64,000 bases of DNA from an uncultured Psychroserpens sp. (GTDB lineage Bacteria > Bacteroidota > Bacteroidia > Flavobacteriales > Flavobacteriaceae): NCBI RefSeq assembly GCF_947501425.1, contig NZ_CANMVN010000010.1:174149-238148 (forward strand), read 5' to 3'. The position numbers were made by a program, and so were the translations under genes. Of this stretch, positions 16,998 through 26,176 are shown one piece after another (the stretch's first letter is position 1; every line of letters begins with the position of its first letter). The notes under the pieces were generated by a model. The model searched no databases. It saw only the letters and a program-made list of their open reading frames with translations, and was not told the origin of the DNA.

Positions 16998-17972
16998 ATG
17001 TACTATGGTGGTCTTACTTACAAAACTAAACAATTCTTTTTTGTACTTATTAAATTGAGTATTGTCATTGGGGCTTTTTATTTTATCTATAAAAAATTGA
17101 CGACAAATGAGGATCTGGACTTACATGAGTTTTTGGGGTTTTTGAATAAAAACAATGTGTTTTCATCAAAAAACATCATTTTTTTACTATTTCTAACGAC
17201 TTTTAACTGGTTTTTTGAAATTTTAAAATGGAAGACGCTAGTAAACTACGTTGAAGATATATCATTGAAGAATGCATTGGAACAAAGTTTAGGTGCTTTA
17301 ACTGCCTCTCTTTTTACACCCAACCGAATTGGTGAATATGGTGCCAAGGCTATTTACTTCCGGGCTACAAAAAGAAAACAGATCATGCTTCTAAATTTAT
17401 TGAGTAACATGATGCAAATGGCAGTCACAGTACTTTTAGGAATTATAGGATTATGGCTCATGCACTCCAAATATGACCTAAATATCAACTATTATAAAGT
17501 ATCACGATTTTTAGTACTTATAGTTGTGGTAGGTATATTTACACTTTTTGGTCTAAAACAAAACAAATTCAAAATTAAAGGGTTCTCAATCGAAAAATTA
17601 AAGACCTTTATCAATAACCTTCCAAAGTCAACACAAGTCACAGCGTTTGGTCTTTCGATTGGTCGCTATTTGATTTTTTCTTTTCAGTTCTATTTTTTAC
17701 TTCAAATTTTTGGTGTTGATGTGACTTATTTTAATGCTATGATTGTCATTACCAGTATGTATTTGTTAGCCTCAATCATTCCTTCAATATTTATTTTTGA
17801 TGTTGTTATAAAAGGCAGTGTTGCAGTATATTTATTTTCTATAGTTGGCGTTAATGAATTTACAGCACTTAGTATTGTCACCATTATGTGGTTACTCAAT
17901 TTTGTACTTCCTAGTATTTTTGGGAGTTATTATGTGCTTAATTTCAACTTTCAAAAAATCACAGATCACTAA
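16998..17972 (+). CDS. Flippase-like / lysylphosphatidylglycerol synthase transmembrane family protein
   Basis: 324 residues with about eight hydrophobic helices. Family motifs include 'NWFFEILKWKTLVNYVEDIS', 'SLGALTASLFTPNRIGEYGA' (the conserved P-x-R-x-G-E) and 'LASIIPSIFIFDVVIKGSVA'. Members of this integral membrane family are often encoded with glycosyltransferases and are proposed to handle lipid-linked substrates. The next gene, a GT2 glycosyltransferase, overlaps its stop codon, so the two probably act together. No aminoacyl-transfer catalytic domain is attached. Confidence 0.82.
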   Translation: MYYGGLTYKTKQFFFVLIKLSIVIGAFYFIYKKLTTNEDLDLHEFLGFLNKNNVFSSKNIIFLLFLTTFNWFFEILKWKTLVNYVEDISLKNALEQSLGALTASLFTPNRIGEYGAKAIYFRATKRKQIMLLNLLSNMMQMAVTVLLGIIGLWLMHSKYDLNINYYKVSRFLVLIVVVGIFTLFGLKQNKFKIKGFSIEKLKTFINNLPKSTQVTAFGLSIGRYLIFSFQFYFLLQIFGVDVTYFNAMIVITSMYLLASIIPSIFIFDVVIKGSVAVYLFSIVGVNEFTALSIVTIMWLLNFVLPSIFGSYYVLNFNFQKITDH

Positions 17973-19099
17973 TGCTTACAATCATATTTATTATATCAGT
18001 TATGTACCTCTGTTTAATTGGAAGTTTGATCTATGGCTTTGATAAAGTAGAAGAATTCAAATTAGAGGACATTTCAGCTGAAACTAAATTCTCCATTATA
18101 ATTCCATTTAGAAATGAATCTAAAAATTTAGATGTCCTCTTAAAATCTATTTCAGATCTTAACTACCCTAAATCAATGTTTGAAATTATTTTTGTTGATG
18201 ATGATTCTGATGATGATTCTATCGAAAAGATTAATGCAAAACCCTTTCGTTTAAATACGATTGATATTTCAGTTTTAAATAATGTAAGGCGTACAGCCTC
18301 TCCCAAAAAAGATGCCATAACTACTGGGATAAAACATGCAAAATATGAATGGGTGATTACTACAGACGCAGACTGTAAATTACCAAAATACTGGTTAGAC
18401 ACCTTTGATAACTACCTTCAAAATCACAATGTGAAATTAGTAGCAGCACCTGTTACTTTTGAAAAGACGCATTCTTTTTTTGAGCGCTTTCAATTATTAG
18501 ACATTTTGAGTTTGCAAGGAGCAACTATTGGTGGCTTTGGAATAAAACGACCTTTCCTATGTAACGGAGCAAACTTATGTTACCAAAAAATGTTATTTGA
18601 AACGCTAAACGGGTTTAATGGTAACTCTGATATTGCGAGTGGTGATGATATTTTTTTATTAGAAAAAGCTGTAAAAGCTGACAAAAACAGTGTACATTAT
18701 ATAAAAAGTAATCAAATTATTGTGACTACAAATCCGCAAACCAACTTTAAAGCATTGATGGAGCAACGCATAAGATGGGCTGCAAAAACATCTAGTTATG
18801 GTAATATTATTGGAAAACTTACTGGATTCATAGTGCTATTAGCCAATGCGCTTTTAGTAAGTCTGCCGCTTTTATATTTTACACAAATAATAACTTTAAA
18901 AGCACTAGTATATACTGTTATTATTAAACTTTTAATTGACTTTTTGCTACTATTTAAAACTGCTCGATTCTTTGGTCAGGAGCAGTTTTTACCCTCTTAC
19001 CTGCTATCAAGTTTATTATATCCATTTTTTTGTGTTTATATAGTTTTCATATCTGTATTTAAAGGGTATAAATGGAAAGATAGAGCCTATAAAAAATAG
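17972..19099 (+). CDS. Membrane-bound family 2 glycosyltransferase
   Basis: 375 residues. A short N-terminal membrane helix is followed by a GT-A domain: 'FSIIIPFRNESKNLDVLL', 'IIFVDDDSDDDS', the metal-binding 'ITTDADCKLP', 'SGDDIFLLEKA' and the acceptor motif QxxRW ('EQRIRWAAK'). Two to three C-terminal membrane helices follow. This is the layout of processive or lipid-glycosylating GT2 enzymes. It overlaps the flippase-like gene by one base. Sugar and acceptor are unknown. Confidence 0.88.
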   Translation: MLTIIFIISVMYLCLIGSLIYGFDKVEEFKLEDISAETKFSIIIPFRNESKNLDVLLKSISDLNYPKSMFEIIFVDDDSDDDSIEKINAKPFRLNTIDISVLNNVRRTASPKKDAITTGIKHAKYEWVITTDADCKLPKYWLDTFDNYLQNHNVKLVAAPVTFEKTHSFFERFQLLDILSLQGATIGGFGIKRPFLCNGANLCYQKMLFETLNGFNGNSDIASGDDIFLLEKAVKADKNSVHYIKSNQIIVTTNPQTNFKALMEQRIRWAAKTSSYGNIIGKLTGFIVLLANALLVSLPLLYFTQIITLKALVYTVIIKLLIDFLLLFKTARFFGQEQFLPSYLLSSLLYPFFCVYIVFISVFKGYKWKDRAYKK

Positions 19100-19150
19100 T
19101 GCTATTATCATTTATTTTTGTTAGATTTACCAGAACCATAACCTATAATC

Positions 19151-20026
19151 GTGATGCAAAAATTTATCTGTTTGATATGCCTGCTGATGAGTATTTCATT
19201 TTTAGAAGCCCAAGAAACCTATACGGTTGATGGGGAACAGCTGGTTTTGAAAAATGAAGTTGATGGAAAACTAGATCTACTTTGGAATATCATTGATGGG
19301 AACTATCGCTATTTTGTTAGAACTGAGAGTAACAGAATTATTGAACTTAAAAACACTAAAAAGGATGGCAAGTTTCAAGAAGAATACAAAACACTACTTA
19401 CTGAATTGACTGATGAATCTATGTCAACCAAGCGCTTGAATCTCACACTTTTCAGTTTAAAAGAATTTATAGACACTTACAATGGAAGTGTAGATACAGC
19501 CTATCAATCTACAGCTACAAGAAATAAACTACTGTTCAGACTTGGAGCCTTTGGTGGTATTACAAATAGTCCATTTATTTCTAATCCAGATAATTTAACG
19601 ACTCCGCTTTTTGGTGCTGAACTTGAAGTACTTGATGTTAATCTAATTTCTAGACATGCCGTGTTTTTGCAATTAAAACATGTCTTAGAACAGGATGAAC
19701 TACAATATTCAACAACAGAATTAGCACTTGGGTATCGCTTTAGATTTATTAATAAAGAAAAAATTAGTCTCTACGGACATGTAAAATTTGCCACAGTAAA
19801 CTTTTCTAATGTAGTTGTTGTGACTGATAATGACGGCACATTAACTACCGAAGAATTCAACGAAACAGCTTTTGATGTGCCTTTTATTTTTGGAATAGGC
19901 GCAGATATTCGAGTCACCAAAAATAGTTTTATCACCTTAGCTTACAATGAATTATTTGCGCTATTACTAGATAATCAAGGTAATTTTTCTCAAGATTTTT
20001 CAATAGGTTACAAGTTTAATTTATAG
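19151..20026 (+). CDS. Hypothetical outer membrane protein
   Basis: 291 residues. A signal peptide ('FICLICLLMSISFLEAQETY', cleavage ~21) precedes ~80 charged residues. A C-terminal barrel-like region has 'LGAFGGITNSPFISNPDNLT', 'VFLQLKHVLEQDELQYSTTE', 'SLYGHVKFATVNFSN' and a final 'FSQDFSIGYKFNL'. I do not recognise a family. Its stop codon shares its last base with the GTG start of the next gene. Confidence 0.65.
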   Translation: MMQKFICLICLLMSISFLEAQETYTVDGEQLVLKNEVDGKLDLLWNIIDGNYRYFVRTESNRIIELKNTKKDGKFQEEYKTLLTELTDESMSTKRLNLTLFSLKEFIDTYNGSVDTAYQSTATRNKLLFRLGAFGGITNSPFISNPDNLTTPLFGAELEVLDVNLISRHAVFLQLKHVLEQDELQYSTTELALGYRFRFINKEKISLYGHVKFATVNFSNVVVVTDNDGTLTTEEFNETAFDVPFIFGIGADIRVTKNSFITLAYNELFALLLDNQGNFSQDFSIGYKFNL

Positions 20027-20766
20027 TGGGTAGGCTCTCAAATTATAAAACTAATAATCCCGTATTCTCAGGTTATTTCTGGGATGATAAGAAAACCTCT
20101 GCTAAGAAAATGTCAGTTACTGGCATCTTCTTTAAATCTATCTTTTGCATTTTAATTATTGCTGGAATTACAGCTTACATTTGGAAACTTAATGAGCAAG
20201 GAATGTCTGTGAGATGGTTTACTCTTGGAGGCATGTTGGCAGCTATAATTATTAGTATTGTAATTTCTGTCAGACACCATTGGGCTCCTATTTTAGTGCC
20301 TTTATATACAATAGCTAAAGGGCTTTTCCTTGGAGGTTTTTCGGCATATGCACACAAACACTTTCCAGAACTTCCCTATCAAGCTATTGGTGTAACAATA
20401 GTTACCTTTTTTGTCATGTTGATACTCTACCAAACACGTATCATCATTGTAACTAAGAAATTGAGAAGTGTCATCATTAGCTCAGTCATAAGCATTATGG
20501 TGGTCTATTTGATCTCTTGGATATTAAGTTTCTTTGGTATCAAACCATATATTTGGGGGAATTCATGGTTTGCAATCGCATTTAATTGTATTGCTGCTAT
20601 TGTAGCTTCGTTCTCACTTCTTTTAGACTTTGATTATATTGAACGCTTCAAAAACCGCGTACCTAAATGGAAAGAGTGGCTCGCAACTTGGGGCCTTTTA
20701 GCAACACTTATCTGGTTGTATGTTGAAACTCTAAGAATTATGCAAAAATTAGCCATACGATTCTAA
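20026..20766 (+). CDS. Bax inhibitor-1 / YccA family membrane protein
   Basis: 246 residues, all hydrophobic helices (about seven). The N-terminus 'NNPVFSGYFW' and the central 'KGLFLGGFSAYAHKHFP' match the YccA-type Bax-inhibitor-1 family, whose members modulate FtsH proteolysis or ion fluxes at the inner membrane. I take the GTG at 20026 as start, because the conserved 'NPVF' segment lies upstream of the first ATG (20110). It overlaps the preceding gene by one base and converges on the next gene with a 4-bp overlap of the 3' ends. Confidence 0.88.
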   Translation: MGRLSNYKTNNPVFSGYFWDDKKTSAKKMSVTGIFFKSIFCILIIAGITAYIWKLNEQGMSVRWFTLGGMLAAIIISIVISVRHHWAPILVPLYTIAKGLFLGGFSAYAHKHFPELPYQAIGVTIVTFFVMLILYQTRIIIVTKKLRSVIISSVISIMVVYLISWILSFFGIKPYIWGNSWFAIAFNCIAAIVASFSLLLDFDYIERFKNRVPKWKEWLATWGLLATLIWLYVETLRIMQKLAIRF

Positions 20767-21239
20767 TCGATCTTTATAACTACTGGCAACATAAACTTAC
20801 TAGTTACATACTGACTTCTTTTAATTGCAGGATAAATTTTTGGTAAAGAGTCTAAACTATGTCTTAGCAAACTATCTAATTCAGGAATTTGTGCTTTAGT
20901 TAGTTCTGAGCTTATGATATCATTGATAACGAAGTCTCCTTTATTATCAATTGTGATATAGAGTTTTACGGTATCATTGATGTCTTCGGAAACAATAATC
21001 TGATGCTTAGCCAGATTTTTATTAAGGATATTTCGCAGTGTGTTTTCAAAACACACTTTTTTATTTTCTTTTCCTGATGTGCTATCGCAAGATTCAAAAA
21101 CCGGATACTCATCAACATCCTTCCAGTTGAATGTTTGAAGTTCTTCTTCAAGTATATCTTCTGTATAAACCTTTTTCTTATCGAAATAATCGCAAGACAA
21201 CAGGTTAAAGATTACCAGAAAAAAAAATAAACGTTTCAT
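20763..21239 (-). CDS. TonB C-terminal-like lipoprotein (paralogue of the BlaR1-like tail domains)
   Basis: 158 residues. A lipoprotein signal peptide 'LFFFLVIFNLLSCDYF' has the lipobox Cys at ~16. The mature part is one domain, 'VDEYPVFESCDSTSGKENKK' ... 'LYITIDNKGDFVINDIISSE' ... 'LPKIYPAIKRSQ', which lines up with the two C-terminal domains of the M56 peptidase at 22.4 kb ('VDEVPxF/YxSC', 'VIFKIDxxGYV', 'LPxxIxGK'). It is probably a periplasmic TonB-C-like domain protein. Function unknown. Confidence 0.7.
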   Translation of the reverse strand: MKRLFFFLVIFNLLSCDYFDKKKVYTEDILEEELQTFNWKDVDEYPVFESCDSTSGKENKKVCFENTLRNILNKNLAKHQIIVSEDINDTVKLYITIDNKGDFVINDIISSELTKAQIPELDSLLRHSLDSLPKIYPAIKRSQYVTSKFMLPVVIKID

Positions 21240-21288
21240 GGATACATACTGAAACCGAAAAGTACAATTTTTTTAGATATAAAGTAAG

Positions 21289-22425
21289 TTACTGTTTTTC
21301 CTTTAAAAATTGCTCTTCTTTAAGTTCCTTGATGCGTTGTTCAGCAAAACGTAAATAATAACTCTCAGGATAAGACTTTATAAAATTCTGATAGAGTTTA
21401 ATCTTAGCATCAGTATCTGAGTAGTACTTATCTTTTGTGGTAACAATGTAAAACGCAGAGCTTAAATTTTCAGGGTTTTCCTTAAGTGATCGCTCAAAAG
21501 CAATTATTGCCTCCTTATGTTTATCCTGTCTGTTCAAAACAACACCCAATCTCTGATATTCAAAATCTAATGGAACATCCTGTAGTTTTAACGCTTGTCT
21601 GATATACTTCTCAGCGTTTGTATAGTCTTTTAAATTCTCATAATACTTACCAATAACCAGCATTGAATTGGTGTCAAACGGATTGTATTTTAAGACCTTC
21701 AATCGTTGTTCTATAGCAAGTTCATACTCATAATTTTGAGCGTAACACATACTCAGTTTTTCATGTATGAATTCTGAACTTTCGCCAAGTTTAATCAATT
21801 TTTCAAACCATTGTTGAGCTTTGGTATAATATTCCCTGAAGTAATAACTCTGGGCTCTTAAACTTATGAGCTCAACATTATTTTTATAAGTTTCAAAACC
21901 AATATCTGTATATTTATCTACCAAGGAATGCCGTCCTCTTTTTAAATAATCCTTGGCAAGTTTATAAATGGCTTTTTGATGTGTCTTATCAAGGTCATAG
22001 GCAGATTTAAACCTATTAATAGCCGTAGAATCTTTCATACGCTCCAAGGCTAAGCCCATTTCGTAATGATAATTAGGGTTGCGGTAATCAATATTCATTA
22101 AGGCGTTGAATACCTCAATAGACTCCTTAAACTTTTTGGTCTTAGAGAGTAATTTCGCATATTCGTATAGCGTTAACGCATCTTTAGGATCTGACTCAAT
22201 ACTTAATTTATAATTCTCTAAAGCCAGGTCATAGTTACCGATAGCAACATATGATTTCGCTATTTTATTGTAAACTTTCAACGGATTGTCATAAGCTTTG
22301 TAAGCCTCAATAGCTTTAGTATAATTACCATTAATATATAAACTGTCAGCACGATTTAAAACCGAAGACTGAGCTTCGGTTTTTGTTAGTGTAAATAAGA
22401 TGATGAGGCTAAAAAATATTCGCAT
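21289..22425 (-). CDS. Secreted tetratricopeptide-repeat protein
   Basis: 378 residues. A signal peptide ('IFFSLIILFTLTKTEAQSS', ~1-18) is followed by about nine TPR units, for example 'GNYTKAIEAYKAYDNPLKVY', 'GNYDLALENYKLSIESDPKD' and 'DKHKEAIIAFERSLKENPEN'. The start overlaps the BlaR1-like gene's stop by one base, so it is the last gene of the BlaI-controlled operon. Likely a periplasmic scaffold or protein-interaction component. Confidence 0.82.
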   Translation of the reverse strand: MRIFFSLIILFTLTKTEAQSSVLNRADSLYINGNYTKAIEAYKAYDNPLKVYNKIAKSYVAIGNYDLALENYKLSIESDPKDALTLYEYAKLLSKTKKFKESIEVFNALMNIDYRNPNYHYEMGLALERMKDSTAINRFKSAYDLDKTHQKAIYKLAKDYLKRGRHSLVDKYTDIGFETYKNNVELISLRAQSYYFREYYTKAQQWFEKLIKLGESSEFIHEKLSMCYAQNYEYELAIEQRLKVLKYNPFDTNSMLVIGKYYENLKDYTNAEKYIRQALKLQDVPLDFEYQRLGVVLNRQDKHKEAIIAFERSLKENPENLSSAFYIVTTKDKYYSDTDAKIKLYQNFIKSYPESYYLRFAEQRIKELKEEQFLKEKQ

Positions 22426-24752
22426 TAATTTTTCTTGTCTTTGTTTGTATCTGAAGCTATTTGAAAGGTAATTGGTAAACTGTAAAGCACTGTAACAGGT
22501 TTACCTTCGTGTTTTCCTGGAATAAGCTTTGGTAATGCCTTAATGACTCTTATCGCTTCTTTTTCGAGATCGGGATGTGACGCTCTTGCTTTTACATATT
22601 TAACATATCCCAATTCATCAATCTTAAAAATCACAGAAATGTTTTGTCGTCCAACTATTTTAAGCTCACTTGCCAGATTTAGATTAAAGTTTTTATTCAC
22701 AAATTTTGATATTTCTTTACTAACACATGCCTTTTTATCTTTTTGGGATGTCAAGCCAACACAGGATTCATACATAGGGACCTCATCAACTCGCATAAAC
22801 GGTATTTCTTTAGTTTGCATTTGACTATTCACTGAAGTCTTGAGTACCTCTTTTAAAGTCGCTTCTTTTCCTTTTTTTGTCTTGCTGTCTTCAAGAGCTT
22901 TGAACTGATTTGTTTTTCCTTGTACTTGAAAAATAATAGGCAAACTGTAAGGGACTGTTACTGGTACACCTTTTTGTTTACCAGCAATAAAACGAGGCAA
23001 CGTATTAATCACTCTTACAGCTTCTTTCTCTAGTTCAGGGTGAGGAGCTCGTGATTTAGCTCCAGTCACATAACCATTTTTATCGATCTTGAAGATGACA
23101 TTGATACGTTGCCTACCAACTAAACCTAGCTGCTCTGCTAATTTGGTATTGAACTTTTTGTTAACATGAGTAGCAATAGCTTTACTAACACATGTTCGGC
23201 GTTCTTCTTCAGTAGTTAGATCTTCACAAAATGAAAAGATAGGAACCTCATCAACCGTTGAAAACGGAATTTCAACATTGGTATCAATAATCTTGGTTTC
23301 TTCATTAGAGCTGGCTGTTGTATTATTAGATTTCACATCATGAACTTTCATTGTACTTCTTCCATTTACAGAAGTGGTTAATAGCTCTTTGTATGCATTG
23401 TCTTTTTCAATTAAATCTAGCTTTTCTTTAAACTCTTTTTCTTCTTGGTCTGTCCAGTTTCCTGTATCATTGAAAACCATTCTTAACTGACCAGCTTTGG
23501 CATTATTCTCCCATTTTAATTTAGCTTTATCAGTTTTTTTGTATTCTAAGTACTCCAGATAAGGTTTAAATTTAGAAAAACGCTCCATAAGCTCTCTATC
23601 TATTTCATCGAGCTGACTGTCTTCTTCTAATTGAATTGCTCTTTTACTAAAAATGAATTTGAACAGAGCAGCATTTTTATAATAATCTTCTCTTATTAAA
23701 ATGTATTTATCAATATTAGCTTTATAGGAATTATAGATATTATCAAATTCAACTCTATTGTTATCTAGTTCAATAATTTCATTGTAGTATTTATTGAATA
23801 AAGCTTCATCAGATAGCTCCTGAGAATTTTGGTTTACTGTTTCCGAAGTTGAAGTGATTTGTTTTTCTTGGGCATAAGATGATGTATAAATAAGCATCGT
23901 GAACACCATTGGAATCAACAATGCATATTTTAGCATATGGATTTGCTTTGATTTTGACTTGCTTAACATAAGAATTCGTTTTTTGATTAATGAATGTTTA
24001 AAAAATGGATTTACAAATGAAAACTGCTCAGTTTCAAAAACTTGTGACAGTAAATTATTGTAATAATCTGTTTTATTATTTTGCTTTACAGCTTTAGCGT
24101 CTGCGATATATTCGTGTAATGTTGCTATTCTATTTTGGTACATGTATATCAATGGATTGAACCAGAATACAATTCGAAAGACCTCAAAAAATAATAAGTC
24201 TAACGTATGTTTTTGTTTCACATGAATCATTTCATGCTCCAGTATTGAAGTCCGCTCCTCTGATTTTAAATTTCCACCTAAAAAAATGTAATGGAAAAAT
24301 GAAAACGCCTTGGTACTGTTTAATAACTCAATAATCAATAGATTTCCTTTCCAACGTTTAGGATATTTATGAGCTATCCATAGCAATTTTGAAATTTTAA
24401 AGAGCAAAAGTAGTGTTGCCAAACACATTCCTGATACGAGAATGATAGTCCAAATAGATACAGGTTCAGGTTCTAAATTTATTCCAGCTTGCATCGCTAT
24501 TTGAGGATCTATCGAGGCTATAGTTTCTGTAGTATTACCAATAATAACTTCAGGAAGTCTAATGACAAAATCTTCGGCTACAACTGTTTTTATCTGCTCA
24601 ATCTTAATAAAAGGAAGAACGACAGAAAATACTGCTGTTATTAACAAATAGGCTCTGTTTGCATTAAAAAAAGTCTCCGTTCTGAGAAAAGCATCATAGA
24701 TGATTAGAAACACTAACTGAAACGCTATAACTTGTAAGATATAATGTAACAT
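22425..24752 (-). CDS. BlaR1/MecR1-like M56 metallopeptidase with two C-terminal TonB-like domains
   Basis: 775 residues. The N-terminal part holds ~4 membrane helices and the M56 zinc motif 'LEHEMIHVKQKH' (HExxH, ~170-176), with 'NRIATLHEYIADAKAV' behind it. A further membrane helix lies near 275. A periplasmic helical region (~310-480) follows, then two copies of a ~110-residue TonB-C-like domain (~500-610, ~655-765), each starting 'VDEVPxF/YxxC' and ending 'PVTVxYSLPI'. M56 proteins sense an envelope signal and cleave the BlaI-type repressor encoded 1 bp upstream. There is no penicillin-binding sensor domain, so the signal need not be a beta-lactam. Confidence 0.88.
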   Translation of the reverse strand: MLHYILQVIAFQLVFLIIYDAFLRTETFFNANRAYLLITAVFSVVLPFIKIEQIKTVVAEDFVIRLPEVIIGNTTETIASIDPQIAMQAGINLEPEPVSIWTIILVSGMCLATLLLLFKISKLLWIAHKYPKRWKGNLLIIELLNSTKAFSFFHYIFLGGNLKSEERTSILEHEMIHVKQKHTLDLLFFEVFRIVFWFNPLIYMYQNRIATLHEYIADAKAVKQNNKTDYYNNLLSQVFETEQFSFVNPFFKHSLIKKRILMLSKSKSKQIHMLKYALLIPMVFTMLIYTSSYAQEKQITSTSETVNQNSQELSDEALFNKYYNEIIELDNNRVEFDNIYNSYKANIDKYILIREDYYKNAALFKFIFSKRAIQLEEDSQLDEIDRELMERFSKFKPYLEYLEYKKTDKAKLKWENNAKAGQLRMVFNDTGNWTDQEEKEFKEKLDLIEKDNAYKELLTTSVNGRSTMKVHDVKSNNTTASSNEETKIIDTNVEIPFSTVDEVPIFSFCEDLTTEEERRTCVSKAIATHVNKKFNTKLAEQLGLVGRQRINVIFKIDKNGYVTGAKSRAPHPELEKEAVRVINTLPRFIAGKQKGVPVTVPYSLPIIFQVQGKTNQFKALEDSKTKKGKEATLKEVLKTSVNSQMQTKEIPFMRVDEVPMYESCVGLTSQKDKKACVSKEISKFVNKNFNLNLASELKIVGRQNISVIFKIDELGYVKYVKARASHPDLEKEAIRVIKALPKLIPGKHEGKPVTVLYSLPITFQIASDTNKDKKN

Positions 24753-24753
24753 A

Positions 24754-25116
24754 CTAATTATTTGTTTTATTAATGTCTTTTAGAATAGCCTCCATATCTT
24801 TTAAATCCACATCATTCTTTTTGACAAAAAATGACACCATACTTTTAAAAGAGCCCTGGAAATAATTATCAACCAGATTGTTTATGGACTGATTACTATA
24901 ATCTTGTTTTTTGACCAAAGGAAAATACGTATGACCTTTTCCCTGTTTCTCATAGTCTACAAACCCTTTATTCTCAAGAATTCTAACAATTGTTGATACG
25001 GTGTTATATGCTGGTTTAGGGTCTGGAAGTAGCTCAATAATGTCTTTGACATTTCCTTTATCCAATTGCCATAAGATTTGCATGATCTCTTCTTCAGCTT
25101 TTGTTAGTTGTTTCAT
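24754..25116 (-). CDS. BlaI/MecI/CopY-family transcriptional repressor
   Basis: 120 residues, a normal length. The winged-helix region is visible: 'LTKAEEEIMQILWQLDKGNV', 'AYNTVSTIVRILENKGFVDY' and 'GKGHTYFPLVKKQDYSNQSI', followed by a C-terminal dimerisation region. BlaI-type repressors are inactivated by cleavage by the partner M56 peptidase, encoded 1 bp downstream. Two 16-bp palindromes AACTAA-N4-TTAGTT at the operon promoter (26084-26117) are the likely binding sites, implying autoregulation. Confidence 0.93.
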   Translation of the reverse strand: MKQLTKAEEEIMQILWQLDKGNVKDIIELLPDPKPAYNTVSTIVRILENKGFVDYEKQGKGHTYFPLVKKQDYSNQSINNLVDNYFQGSFKSMVSFFVKKNDVDLKDMEAILKDINKTNN

Positions 25117-25128
25117 TAGTTCTGATTA

Positions 25129-26055
25129 TTATTTTGCGTCTTTGGCGCTTAACCAAAGCATTAGGTTTCTTAAAAAATCTATATTATTGGGCGCATGTTC
25201 AGAATTAAATCCGAATCGGAATGTGCCATTATTATTAGTTACAACCTGAGCAGTAAACTGAGCTGCTTCACCAAAAACGGCTAATTTTCCTTTTCCAAAA
25301 TTCATAATAGCGCCTTGATAGCTATCTTCTAAATCTTTGACCTTAGTATCATCATCAAATTGCCACGCAATTTCGGGTTGTAAACATGTATCACCTTTGA
25401 GGAATTTTAAAACTCCTGTAGCTTCTGACGGCATTTGAAATGAAGAGCCCGTAAATGTGGTGACACTATTCAGAGCTGTTCCAAAAGTGCCATCAGTAAG
25501 TGGAGAACTGATGAGTCTTTTATTTTCTTCTGAAAACACATCTGGCTCGCGTCTTGGCTGTGACAATTGAGCAAATCCGTCGCAAAATTCAAATCCGAAA
25601 CTCTCAGCCAAAGCATTAGTTGCTCCAGAAAACGGCATGTGATCAGCAATGATGAATAATCGCCCACCATTGCTCACCCATTTTTTTATAGCCTTTATCT
25701 CTTCTGTACTAAACGCACTATAAATGGGTTGCATCCAGTTTCCAACATTTTTGGAATGTATCGCATTTGAAATTACGAGAATATCTGTTGCGCTCAAATC
25801 ATCAAAATTGAGCATAGGCTTCACCTGATATCCATCCTGTGTTAAGAGCTCACTAAAGGGTTTAAAACGACCAGCTTTGGTGTGAAAGTTATCATGAGTC
25901 TCATCTATAAATACCTTTGGTCCTTTTTTAAATTTATGATAAGGATTACTAAGCTTGGTCACTAAAGATGTATCTGCCATTTGTTGTGCTGTTACAGTAC
26001 ACAAACAGCTCATAACTAAGCTTATAATTAGGTATTTGACACTTTTTAAAAACAT
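25129..26055 (-). CDS. Secreted DUF4350-like (glutamine-amidotransferase-fold) protein
   Basis: 308 residues from the ATG at 26055; a TTG 9 bp upstream was rejected. A signal peptide ('YLIISLVMSCLCTVTAQQ') is followed by a Rossmann-like domain with 'GPKVFIDETHDNFHTKAGRF', 'TDILVISNAIHSKNVGNW', 'WVSNGGRLFIIADHMPFSGA' and 'GKGKLAVFGEAAQFTA', similar to DUF4350/GATase1-like periplasmic domains. First gene of the BlaI-controlled operon, 12 bp before blaI. The substrate is unknown. Confidence 0.72.
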   Translation of the reverse strand: MFLKSVKYLIISLVMSCLCTVTAQQMADTSLVTKLSNPYHKFKKGPKVFIDETHDNFHTKAGRFKPFSELLTQDGYQVKPMLNFDDLSATDILVISNAIHSKNVGNWMQPIYSAFSTEEIKAIKKWVSNGGRLFIIADHMPFSGATNALAESFGFEFCDGFAQLSQPRREPDVFSEENKRLISSPLTDGTFGTALNSVTTFTGSSFQMPSEATGVLKFLKGDTCLQPEIAWQFDDDTKVKDLEDSYQGAIMNFGKGKLAVFGEAAQFTAQVVTNNNGTFRFGFNSEHAPNNIDFLRNLMLWLSAKDAK

Positions 26056-26076
26056 AATATGCAACTATTAACAATT

Positions 26077-26117
26077 CAAATATAACTAAAAATTTAGTTT
26101 GAACTAATTTTTTAGTT
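26077..26117 (-). promoter_or_regulatory. BlaI-type double operator abutting the operon promoter
   Basis: Two 16-bp palindromes AACTAA-N4-TTAGTT lie at 26084-26099 and 26102-26117, with centres 18 bp apart. On the minus strand a perfect -7 box TATATTTG occupies 26084-26077 and touches the first palindrome, so a bound dimer would cover the -7/-33 region. Half-sites ACTA/TAGT resemble known BlaI/MecI operators. The divergent DUF456 gene may also be affected. Confidence 0.82.
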
Positions 26118-26176
26118 TAAAAATGTAACATTTTATATATTTTCACGTCTTATTTATAGAATTTTAAACCTATTTA

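Noticed and set aside
22425..24752. Beta-lactam resistance sensor
   Set aside because: No penicillin-binding domain in the M56 protein and no classical beta-lactamase in the operon; called BlaR1-like by peptidase domain only.
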